From positions 62,001-126,000 of the forward strand of contig JAEUHM010000003.1 of NCBI GenBank assembly GCA_016795485.1: a stretch of 64,000 nt of DNA, given 5' to 3'. The notes below the pieces were generated by a model. It was not told the DNA's origin. It was given only the letters and a program-made list of their open reading frames with translations, and made no database searches. Positions 18,497-25,891 of the stretch are shown here, in pieces. Positions within the stretch are counted from its first letter, which is position 1, and each line of letters starts with the position of its first letter. The position numbers were made by a program, and so were the translations under genes. The DNA is from Verrucomicrobiaceae bacterium (lineage in GTDB: Bacteria; Verrucomicrobiota; Verrucomicrobiia; Verrucomicrobiales; Verrucomicrobiaceae).

Positions 18497-19302
18497 GATT
18501 GTAAAAGTTGGCCCAGTGACTCTAAATCATTCACAACGATGTCAGGTTGGTTGGAGGCAGCGTCCACATCGCGCTGAGTTGCCTCGCCAGTGAGCACGAG
18601 TATTCCAAGCGCGCCTGCACGTCGTGCCATCTCGATATCGGTGTAGATGCGGTCTCCGACCATGGCCATTTCGTGGGGTGAAAGACTGTGACGGCTGGCT
18701 AGGCCCAGCAACATTCGTGGATCAGGCTTGCCAGGCACTGCAATGGGTCGAACACCAGTAGCCGCAGTGAGCGCTGCACAAATCGAGCCGCAATCGACAA
18801 TGACAGTGGGTTGGTCGGTTGGGCAGACAAAATCAGGGTGCGTGGCAAAGAATGGTTTCCCTTGCTTGATCCAGTAAGCGGCTCGGCAAAGAGATGCAAA
18901 AGTGAGGCTCATATCAAATGCCACAAGCACGGCATCTGGCTCATCTTGAGGATCGTCTGCGGTGAGTTGAAAACCGGCGGCTTGGACTTCAGCGGTAAGG
19001 CTAGGCGTGGCTATCAAGAACAAGCGATGGAGGCCAGCATGCTCGGACTTGAGATACTCGAAGGTTGCGTGGGCCGACGTGTAAATCTGTTCACGCCGTG
19101 CGCTCACGCCCAGCGAGTCAAGATGGGCTTTGTAATCATCGAGTGACTTGGAGCAATTGTTGGTGAGGAACGAGTAGCTGATTCCAAGCTGATCGAGCAA
19201 TCGGAGGAAAGGATTTGTGAACGGGAATAGAGTGCCGCCGCGATAGATCGTCCCGTCCATATCGAGGGCGAGGTGTCGAATGTTGGTAAGGCGTTGATCC
19301 AT
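18493..19302 (-). CDS. HAD phosphatase, NagD/AraL-type
   Basis: A 269-residue HAD hydrolase, first gene of the glycerol phosphate operon. Motif I is LDMDGTIY (nucleophile Asp14, Asp16), motif II is FLTNN around 45-49, a mobile C2 cap follows, motif III is GKPDPRML and motif IV is GDRIYTDIEMA. The NagD/AraL branch includes phosphatases for glycerol phosphate, sugar phosphates and phosphoglycolate; AraL of Bacillus is encoded next to AraM, as here. The probable job is removal of excess or toxic phospho-intermediates, or dephosphorylation of glycerol phosphate to glycerol. Substrate not determinable from sequence. The start ATG at 19302 lacks a strong ribosome binding site. Confidence 0.88.
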   Translation of the reverse strand: MDQRLTNIRHLALDMDGTIYRGGTLFPFTNPFLRLLDQLGISYSFLTNNCSKSLDDYKAHLDSLGVSARREQIYTSAHATFEYLKSEHAGLHRLFLIATPSLTAEVQAAGFQLTADDPQDEPDAVLVAFDMSLTFASLCRAAYWIKQGKPFFATHPDFVCPTDQPTVIVDCGSICAALTAATGVRPIAVPGKPDPRMLLGLASRHSLSPHEMAMVGDRIYTDIEMARRAGALGILVLTGEATQRDVDAASNQPDIVVNDLESLGQLLQS

Positions 19303-19323
19303 CTGGGCAACACCCTGGTCGGA

Positions 19324-19364
19324 ACAAGTATCTTGTAAATGTATTCTATGCAGAATAAATATTC
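19324..19364. promoter_or_regulatory. candidate SorC-type operator palindromes
   Basis: In the 110-bp divergent gap between the glycerol phosphate operon and the methyltransferase gene there are three short perfect inverted repeats: ACAAG-TAT-CTTGT at 19324-19336, ATTCT-N4-AGAAT at 19343-19356, and GAATA-AA-TATTC at 19353-19364, the last two overlapping. The minus-strand reading also contains TAGAAT as a possible -10 element. This is where a regulator encoded inside the operon would be expected to bind. No -35 was convincing and the assignment to the SorC protein is inference. Confidence 0.4.
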
Positions 19365-19412
19365 ACTCCGTTTTAGTGGCATCAATCCACCTTACCGAAC
19401 ATCGTAGACACC

Positions 19413-19997
19413 ATGAGCTTGGACCCCTCAATCGCAGCAGATATGAAGAAGCTGGACGCCCTATTGCGCGGCCATGTTGCGCCGCGTTTGGGCCGGAAAA
19501 AAGCCGAAGCGCGCATTTTGAACCTCGCTTGTGGGCGTTGCGATGAAGCAGATACCTTGGTCTCTGCCATCAAGGCTGGGACAGAAGCAGATCAGGTGAA
19601 GTTGGTTGGCGCTGACATTCGGATTCGCGAGATCCTTCAAGCAAGGGAGCGAACTTCAAAGCTGGGAGCCGAGTTTTTGCTTGAAGATGCAAGGCAGTTG
19701 GGCGCGCATAAGGAACTGGGTGAGTTTGATCTCGTGTTCATGAGACACCAAAACTTCTGGCACGGGTCTGAGGTGTGGAAGGAGATTTTTGACACCGGAC
19801 TGGCCAAACTGAGTGATGATGGTCTGCTCGTCATCACTAGCTATTTTGACAAAGAACATCAGCTTGCGATTGATGCCCTGACCGATTTGGGTGCAGAGTT
19901 GGTTGAGACCAAACAGAATGAGCTATCTCGCGGACTCAGTGATGCTCCGGGGAAGAGCGTCGACCGACATCTCGCGATTTTTCGCAAGCCTAAGTAG
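19413..19997 (+). CDS. SAM-dependent methyltransferase, class I
   Basis: A 194-residue Rossmann-fold methyltransferase. Motif I is ILNLACGRCDEAD (about 34-46), motif II is LVGADIRIREI, motif III includes FLLEDARQLGA, and motif IV is FDLVFMRHQNFWHG, followed by a beta-strand block DDGLLVITSYFD. The substrate is unknown. It is transcribed away from the glycerol phosphate operon and converges with the M48-like gene, so the context gives little help. Confidence 0.8.
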   Translation: MSLDPSIAADMKKLDALLRGHVAPRLGRKKAEARILNLACGRCDEADTLVSAIKAGTEADQVKLVGADIRIREILQARERTSKLGAEFLLEDARQLGAHKELGEFDLVFMRHQNFWHGSEVWKEIFDTGLAKLSDDGLLVITSYFDKEHQLAIDALTDLGAELVETKQNELSRGLSDAPGKSVDRHLAIFRKPK

Positions 19998-20001
19998 GGA
20001 G

Positions 20002-22233
20002 TTAGGCTGAGAGTGCAGGAATGGATGTTTCGTCCACTCCTGGCTCTATTTCCAAGTTGTCGACGAGGCGCATGGCCATCATGGGGTCCACAAAATGCCA
20101 CTCGGCTAATTGAGTTGCCTTGGTTACCCAGCCGAACGCTTGGTGGTAAAGGTCAAGGTAGTTGTCGATGAAGGGTGATACGGTCTCGAGCAGTTTGCGC
20201 CCGACTTCCTGGCCTGCTAACTTATGATCGGTGCCACTTATTGACTTCGCACACGAGACAGCAAGCTCATCTGCGGTGAACTTTGTCATCCCGAGGTGGT
20301 CTGCGAGAGTCATGCGTTGCCCATCAATGGTCGCGAAAGGATACGGCCAATCATGTAGTGCGGAAGTGACTCTCGCTAAGTGCTGCATAATGCGCGGCAC
20401 GAGAGTTTTGACGGTCATAAGAAAAGCTGCGGACTCTACCCGACCGGAAACTTCGGCTCCGAGTGCGTTGAACGCGTGGTAGGCGGTGATGAGATCTCGC
20501 AAGGCTGGGAGATTAAGCCCAAGTGCCTCATAGATCAGCACCCAGTGTGGAAGTGTTTTGCGAATGCTCGAAATCTTGTCGGGAAGCTCCGACTCGGGAG
20601 TGCGCCAGAGCAACTCTAGGCAGCATGCCATCAGTGTTTCCAGTCGAGATTCAAAATCTTTCAGCACGCCTTCGAGATTCTCCATGACGTCCATCTGTCT
20701 TTGGAGTTCTTCACGCAGCCCTTCCGTCGTGCCGGAGGCAAATTGCTGACGGTGAATAGTCATGCCTGCATTCAGGAGAGCAAGCGCGGCTTCTATGGCC
20801 CTAACCAGTCTCCACGTTCTCGACCATTCTGAGAGAGAGGTGGTCAAGCGATCGCCGTACTTTGCAAGCCAACTGCGACAGTCCCGGAGTTCGCGTTTGA
20901 GGGTCGCATCGTCGGAATCATTGTGCCGTTCTCTGGTAAGGCCACAAAATGCTCGCTCAGGATGCGCAAGGCCTTTGAGGTATCGGTTCATCGTGGTCAC
21001 CAGTTCGTTAGAGTCACGCCCTGCATGAAGACACTCGTCGACATTGATCATCTTTATCTGCGACAAGACGAGACCCCAGTCGTTCTGGTAGTGAAAGTGC
21101 GTTGCTCGTCTGGCTTGTTCGTGAAAACTGACCACACACTGAGTTGCAGATCCGCTGAAATCAAACACACCGCTGTCTGATGCCTCCCTTGCGGTTTGGA
21201 CGCGAAACAGATCGTCTGGTGCAAGACGTAGCCAGTGGTTTCTCACCCCAGTCACGAGCGCGGAGACGTCAGAGAGGTGATAGCGTCTTCCGATGAGGAG
21301 CGGAATGTTGTCGGGCAACTCGGTCACTGCTAGTGGATCTTCGGGCTGGTGGTAATGATCCTCGCACTGCTGCCGGAAAGCGCTGAGCCTTGCACGCAGA
21401 GTGAGGGCATCTGCATATTGAGGCCCACCGATCAAGGCGGTGGCGCATTTATCGGATGCACTCACCTGTGCATGAACCACTGGTTTGTAGGCCAGCGTGA
21501 AGAGGCTGTGCAACAATCTCATCGGTAGAGATGCGATCATCACCGAAAGCCACATGGGTATCCGACTGAGGCGCTGAATAGGCCTCCCCTTACGACTTGA
21601 GAAAGTTTTCAACCACGGGTCGTGTCGGACTCGAAGCAGAAACCAATGGTCAGTCCAATTCATCACGCGGAAGGCTCTCGCCCCGCGCCCTGTGGCGAGG
21701 AAAGCTAGCTCATGGGCCAATAACCCAGCAAATTGGTTCATGCTGAGTGCCACTGGTGTCGAAAGACCGATGCGTAGATGGCCTGGAGTCGCGGCAAGTT
21801 CTGCTGAGGAATCAACGATGATGCTTGCCGGTGGTGTGGCTCCAACGCGTGTCGACAAATCCTTCATCAGCGCGTGGATGTGAGGTTGATCCGCTGTGAG
21901 CAACTCCTGACGCGTTTGCGACTTTACCGCGGGCGTAAGCATCTGCCGGAAAAGGAGAATGCAGAACCAAAGCTCTACCGCCATGGCTGCAAATGCTGCA
22001 ACGTTCTGCCATCGAAAGCCCTGATCAAAAACCATGCTCGAAACGAGCACATGCCCGTGCCAGAGAGCTGCTAATGAGGCTGCGATCACGACAGCCAAGA
22101 AGCCCAGTAGACAGATTATGCCGTATACCGCTGCAAACCCAGTCATGAGGGCCAGTGGGCCGGTAGAGGGTACGTCAAGTCTGGTCGGCTGGCTAGGGGC
22201 CGTCGTTTGTGGACTTGAGGGAGAGGGGGACAT
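20002..22233 (-). CDS. M48-like membrane protein with degenerate zinc site
   Basis: A 743-residue protein with two or three N-terminal transmembrane helices (about 25-58 and 78-98) and then an M48-peptidase-like region: QPHIHALMKDLSTRVGA, a strand block, and FAGLLAHELAFLATG. In active M48 proteases this last block is HExxH; here it reads His174-Glu175-Leu-Ala-Phe178, so the second zinc His is Phe. The usual downstream Glu of the ExxAD motif is also not visible (QVSASDKCA at the matching place). The fold is probably kept but catalysis lost, which fits a regulatory or scaffold role. The remaining 450 residues are alpha-helical and unrecognised. Confidence 0.65.
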   Translation of the reverse strand: MSPSPSSPQTTAPSQPTRLDVPSTGPLALMTGFAAVYGIICLLGFLAVVIAASLAALWHGHVLVSSMVFDQGFRWQNVAAFAAMAVELWFCILLFRQMLTPAVKSQTRQELLTADQPHIHALMKDLSTRVGATPPASIIVDSSAELAATPGHLRIGLSTPVALSMNQFAGLLAHELAFLATGRGARAFRVMNWTDHWFLLRVRHDPWLKTFSSRKGRPIQRLSRIPMWLSVMIASLPMRLLHSLFTLAYKPVVHAQVSASDKCATALIGGPQYADALTLRARLSAFRQQCEDHYHQPEDPLAVTELPDNIPLLIGRRYHLSDVSALVTGVRNHWLRLAPDDLFRVQTAREASDSGVFDFSGSATQCVVSFHEQARRATHFHYQNDWGLVLSQIKMINVDECLHAGRDSNELVTTMNRYLKGLAHPERAFCGLTRERHNDSDDATLKRELRDCRSWLAKYGDRLTTSLSEWSRTWRLVRAIEAALALLNAGMTIHRQQFASGTTEGLREELQRQMDVMENLEGVLKDFESRLETLMACCLELLWRTPESELPDKISSIRKTLPHWVLIYEALGLNLPALRDLITAYHAFNALGAEVSGRVESAAFLMTVKTLVPRIMQHLARVTSALHDWPYPFATIDGQRMTLADHLGMTKFTADELAVSCAKSISGTDHKLAGQEVGRKLLETVSPFIDNYLDLYHQAFGWVTKATQLAEWHFVDPMMAMRLVDNLEIEPGVDETSIPALSA

Positions 22234-22351
22234 TCGGGAACCGCTATTTTATAATTACCATAACTTAAAATCAAACTGAAATCTGACCTTCAGGGCGCTT
22301 GATCTCTAAAACTTCGGTGACAACCAGCCGCTCTCCGCTCTACGTTTGGGC

Positions 22352-22633
22352 ATGATGCGAGTGAAAATTGGCGAGCTGAAGGATCAACTCTCCCACTATC
22401 TGCGGCTGATTCGTGAAACCAGCCAGGACGTGGAAGTGTGTGTCAGGGATGAGCCTGTAGCATTGCTCCAGTCCATTGATCGGGCTGTTAGGACACCCCA
22501 GGAGGTGGTTGTGGCTCGGTTGCGGTCCCGTTTGATGAACCAGGGCCTGATTTGGGCTGAAGGTAATCACGGTGAGGACAGGCTCCCTAGCATTGTCGCT
22601 AGCCAAGCAGGAGACGGTCAACTAGGGCTTTAG
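22352..22633 (+). CDS. Phd/YefM-family antitoxin
   Basis: A protein of 93 residues from ATG 22352 (a second ATG follows at 22355, and an upstream TTG at 22346 is less likely). The N-terminus MRVKIGELKDQLSHYLRLIR followed by VEVCVRDEPVALLQSID matches the DNA-binding and dimerisation part of Phd/YefM antitoxins. The C-terminal part is loosely structured, as expected for the toxin-wrapping tail. It lies 1 bp upstream of a PIN-domain toxin gene, which supports a type II toxin-antitoxin module; the pair should be autoregulated at its own promoter. Confidence 0.85.
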   Translation: MMRVKIGELKDQLSHYLRLIRETSQDVEVCVRDEPVALLQSIDRAVRTPQEVVVARLRSRLMNQGLIWAEGNHGEDRLPSIVASQAGDGQLGL

Positions 22634-22634
22634 T

Positions 22635-23048
22635 ATGGACCAGAAGACACCAATTGAGACTTTCTGGGACCCGAGTGCGATTCTCGCGCTGCTTCTTTTG
22701 GGGCCTAACACCAATGCTGCTGAAACGGCTTGGAGCACGTCAGATCGTGCATGGATGTGGAAGTGGACCCGGCTGGAAGTAGAGGCAGCGCTAAGTCATC
22801 GCCGTGCTCCTCCGGAAGCATGGACCGCCTGGCGTAGGTTGCAGGCTGCCGTGCAGATTGTGGACCTTGTTCCAGACGAGTTCTCGGCTCTCTGCCAGTT
22901 TAACCGGACGGCCAAACTAGGTGCTTCAACTGCCAGTCAGTTGTTTGTATTTGATCGCACGTCTGCTGCCGTGACTTCGCTCAAGCTGGTCACGTTTGAT
23001 CGGGAGACGCTTTTGGGTGCCGAGATGTTGTCTCTGCCGCTCATGTGA
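22635..23048 (+). CDS. PIN-domain toxin (VapC-like), possibly with altered active site
   Basis: A 137-residue PIN-domain protein, the presumed toxin partner of the Phd-like antitoxin encoded immediately before. The first acidic residue is Asp12 (WDPSAILALL), a second is Glu48 (TRLEVEAAL), and the C-terminal LVTFDRE block with Asp122 is present. However, the DALHLA segment usually supplying the third acidic residue reads SQLFVF at 101-106, so that Asp is missing unless Asp107 compensates. PIN toxins are endoribonucleases acting on tRNA or rRNA with Mg2+. Activity therefore needs testing; the pair could be a decayed module. Confidence 0.8.
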   Translation: MDQKTPIETFWDPSAILALLLLGPNTNAAETAWSTSDRAWMWKWTRLEVEAALSHRRAPPEAWTAWRRLQAAVQIVDLVPDEFSALCQFNRTAKLGASTASQLFVFDRTSAAVTSLKLVTFDRETLLGAEMLSLPLM

Positions 23049-23085
23049 TCGAATCGCTAAATCGTCTACGTTCTGCCTCGTCATC

Positions 23086-23877
23086 ATGAGCGCTGCTGCA
23101 CGACCCGCCCGGATTTTGAAAGATAAGCTGATTAAGGGCCAAACGGTCTTTGGCACCTTGATTCAGCATGCTGTTGTCCCAGCCATCGTCGATTTCATTC
23201 CTGACGGCTCCATAGACTTCGTCATCGTGACGGCGGAACACAATGCATTGGATATTGCGGATTTCGTTGGGCTTAGATACGCGTTAGCTAGTCGAGGAAT
23301 CGCAACTCTTGCCCGCACTCACAGTCGGGATCCTGATGACGTAGCAAAAGTGTGTGATTCGTTTGATGGTGTGGTCATCCCGTATGCTGAAGATGTGGAG
23401 CAGATCAAGCGTCTGGCAGCTGCCGCAGTTTATCGCCCCCTGAAGGGTGCCGCCCTTGAGCGCGTGATCCGTGAAGGTAAATGGCCCAGTGAAAAAACTC
23501 GTGACTATGTCACCGAAGAGAAGTGCGCCGATACTCTATTCATTCCCATGATTGAGTCTGTGCCTGCACTGGGTCGCCTGGACGAGATTTGTTCCATTCC
23601 AGGAGTTAGTGCGTTGTTTATCGGCCCAAACGACCTGACGACCAACATGGGCATACCCAACGAGTATGATCACCCCGAGTTCATTTCCGCAGTGCGGAAG
23701 GTCATTGACGCAGCAGACAAAAAGCATATCCCGGCAGGATCGTGGTTTGGCAAGGTTGAGCAGCAGCAGCGAGCCATCCGACAGGGAGCGCGCTTCATCT
23801 GCCATTCCAACGACAGCAGTCTCCTCAAAGAAGCGTTGGCCGCTACATTTGGGGCGCTCAGAAACACGGGAGCTTGA
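23086..23877 (+). CDS. HpcH/HpaI-type aldolase family protein
   Basis: The ATG at 23086 is preferred over the ORF start in the preceding PIN gene, because the 263-residue product then begins MSAAARPARILKDKLIKGQ, as family members do. The TIM-barrel signature is visible: FVIVTAEHNALD, IPMIESVPAL (metal-binding Glu) and FIGPNDLTTNMG (metal-binding Asp and phosphate loop). Enzymes of this family catalyse reversible aldol cleavage of 2-oxo acids to pyruvate and an aldehyde with a divalent metal. Substrate unknown. Its stop is 24 bp from the convergent ispH gene. Confidence 0.88.
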   Translation: MSAAARPARILKDKLIKGQTVFGTLIQHAVVPAIVDFIPDGSIDFVIVTAEHNALDIADFVGLRYALASRGIATLARTHSRDPDDVAKVCDSFDGVVIPYAEDVEQIKRLAAAAVYRPLKGAALERVIREGKWPSEKTRDYVTEEKCADTLFIPMIESVPALGRLDEICSIPGVSALFIGPNDLTTNMGIPNEYDHPEFISAVRKVIDAADKKHIPAGSWFGKVEQQQRAIRQGARFICHSNDSSLLKEALAATFGALRNTGA

Positions 23878-23901
23878 GAATGCAGCAGGCTCTTGGTGCC
23901 C

Positions 23902-25140
23902 TTAAGCGCTGAGTACCTCGTCAACTTGACCCTTGTCTACGCCGCGGAGTTCCAGCACACGGACAATGGTATCTTCAATGAGGTTGTTTGGGCAGGATGC
24001 TCCTGCCGTTATGCCAATGGTCACTGAGTTCTCAGGCTGAAAAAGCTTGGTATATGAAGTGATCTCCTCCTTCTGGTGAAGATCAAAGTGGACAATCTTT
24101 TCCAAGTCACGGAGGCACTCCGCATTGCGAATGAAGAAGGTAGGTAGGTATTGTTCTCCAATCTCCACCAAGTGTGTGGTGTTAGAGGAGTTGTAGCCAC
24201 CCACGACTAGCAGCAGATCCAAGGGCGTCTTCAGTAGGCCAAAAAGCGCATCCTGGCGCTCCTGCGTTGCTCCACAAATCGTGTCGAACACCTGGTAGTT
24301 CTTACCTCCTTCTTCAGGACCATCACGATCAATGATCGCCTGACGAATCCGCCTTTGAAAGTCCTCCGTCTCGCTCTTCAGCATGGTGGTTTGGTTGGCC
24401 ACTCCCACGCGGCGCAAGTGCTGGTCCGGGTCAAAGTTGACTGAGTAGGCACCAGCAAACCGGTCCAAGAACGCCTGTTTGTCGCCACCGTTTCTGATGT
24501 AATCACAAACGTAGTCGACATCGTCTAAAGTAAGCACCACAAGGTAGTGGCCATCACCCTTATCACCCAGTGCGCGTGAGGAAGTCGCCCTGGTTTCTTC
24601 GTGAGCAGACTTGCCGTGAATGATGGATGTCACCCCCTCTTTGGCATATCCGCGCACTCGCTTCCATACCGACATCACGTCGCCACATGTGGTGTCCACA
24701 GTCAGACATCCGCGCTCACTGATGAGCTTCATCAGCTTCGTTTCTGCACCGAAAGCTGGAACGATCACCACGTCCTCACTCGAAAGCGTTGCGATGGTTT
24801 CTTCCTGCTGCTTCAGCGGGATGCTGATGATACCCATCTCAGAGAGTTGGCGATTGACCTCTGGATTGTGGATGATTTCTCCAAGAAGGTAAACTTTCCG
24901 CTCGGCAAACACCTTCCTGGCAGCGTAAGCGAGATCAATTGCTCGCTCCACGCCGTAACAAAACCCAAAGTCCTTGGCTAGCCGGAACGTCGTGTTGCCG
25001 ACAGTGATGCTACCTCCGCCTTGGCGGATTTTCTCCACAATCTCAGACCGATAATGAGTCTCCACCTGAGCCTGGACGCGCTCCATGACCTCGGGAGTGC
25101 GGACGTTGACCTTGCGTGCGGTGGTTGGAGCGGCGCTCAT
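23902..25140 (-). CDS. ispH: 4-hydroxy-3-methylbut-2-enyl diphosphate reductase (long form)
   Basis: A 412-residue IspH of the longer, cyanobacterial/plastid-like type (E. coli IspH is about 316). The three [4Fe-4S] ligands are visible: Cys61 (FGFCYGV), Cys152 (DTTCGDV) and Cys289 (DTICGAT), with substrate His91 (IIHNPEV) and His180/Glu182 (SAHEE). The enzyme makes IPP and DMAPP in the last step of the MEP pathway. The approximately 50-residue N-terminal extension and internal insertions distinguish it from the short form. No other MEP gene is in this window. The gene stands 24 bp upstream of an L,D-transpeptidase gene, possibly co-transcribed. Confidence 0.95.
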   Translation of the reverse strand: MSAAPTTARKVNVRTPEVMERVQAQVETHYRSEIVEKIRQGGGSITVGNTTFRLAKDFGFCYGVERAIDLAYAARKVFAERKVYLLGEIIHNPEVNRQLSEMGIISIPLKQQEETIATLSSEDVVIVPAFGAETKLMKLISERGCLTVDTTCGDVMSVWKRVRGYAKEGVTSIIHGKSAHEETRATSSRALGDKGDGHYLVVLTLDDVDYVCDYIRNGGDKQAFLDRFAGAYSVNFDPDQHLRRVGVANQTTMLKSETEDFQRRIRQAIIDRDGPEEGGKNYQVFDTICGATQERQDALFGLLKTPLDLLLVVGGYNSSNTTHLVEIGEQYLPTFFIRNAECLRDLEKIVHFDLHQKEEITSYTKLFQPENSVTIGITAGASCPNNLIEDTIVRVLELRGVDKGQVDEVLSA

Positions 25141-25164
25141 GTCGGAAATCTGGGGCAGGGGAGG

Positions 25165-25782
25165 CTAGAAGTTGTAGAGCTTGCCGTTCCGGGCATCCGT
25201 GAACACCTGGGAGCTCAGCATGTAGCTATTGGGCGGATCGGGCATGTAAGTATCGTCAAGCAGCGGCATCTGAGCGCCGACCGTGGCATCTTCAGCGTGA
25301 CTGCGAGCGACATGGACGGGGGTTCCCACGCTGACGAGATCAAACATCGCCTTGGCAGTGCGGATTGGGAGACGAACGCAGCCGTGGGTGCACGGATAAG
25401 GCTTCACGAAGCCCCAGTGCATCCCATACGATGCCGAGTGGAATGACATCCAATAAGTCATAGGATAGCCAGCTCCAGGGCTGCTCTGGCGGCGGCGATC
25501 AAATTGCTTGGACAGGATGCGGAAACTGCCCTGTGGGGTCGGGTCCGAAGCCGTTCCAACGGAGCACGGCGAGGCGAGCAGTACCGTGTTCCCCTCCATC
25601 ACGTAGATACGCTGGGCACCCGTGCTGATCTTCACCCGCACCGCAGAGCGATTCGTCGGTTGCGTCACTTTGGGCGTGAATGTCGTCGAGTAGTTCCCAG
25701 ACGTCTTCCGGGTGGCCGTGCAGCTTGCCAGGAGAGCCGTCAGGGCAGTGACGGTGAAGAGAATAATGCGGTGGCGATTCAT
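25165..25782 (-). CDS. L,D-transpeptidase, YkuD lipoprotein
   Basis: A 205-residue lipoprotein: signal peptide with lipobox LLASC (Cys21), then a YkuD domain from about 48 to 165. The catalytic block is CTHGCVRLP with Cys135 as nucleophile and His133 plus Arg137; the upstream HWGFVKPY element is also typical. L,D-transpeptidases cross-link peptidoglycan at the third residue or attach lipoproteins. It lies directly downstream of ispH on the minus strand (24 bp). Confidence 0.93.
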   Translation of the reverse strand: MNRHRIILFTVTALTALLASCTATRKTSGNYSTTFTPKVTQPTNRSAVRVKISTGAQRIYVMEGNTVLLASPCSVGTASDPTPQGSFRILSKQFDRRRQSSPGAGYPMTYWMSFHSASYGMHWGFVKPYPCTHGCVRLPIRTAKAMFDLVSVGTPVHVARSHAEDATVGAQMPLLDDTYMPDPPNSYMLSSQVFTDARNGKLYNF

Positions 25783-25891
25783 GAGCGGGCAGTTAGCACA
25801 GCCATTCAGGCGCTGCCAGTCGCAACTTCATCTGAAAGCCGGACGAAAACGAACGTCTTATGCCGTCGTTGATATCGCTCTACTATTTTCC

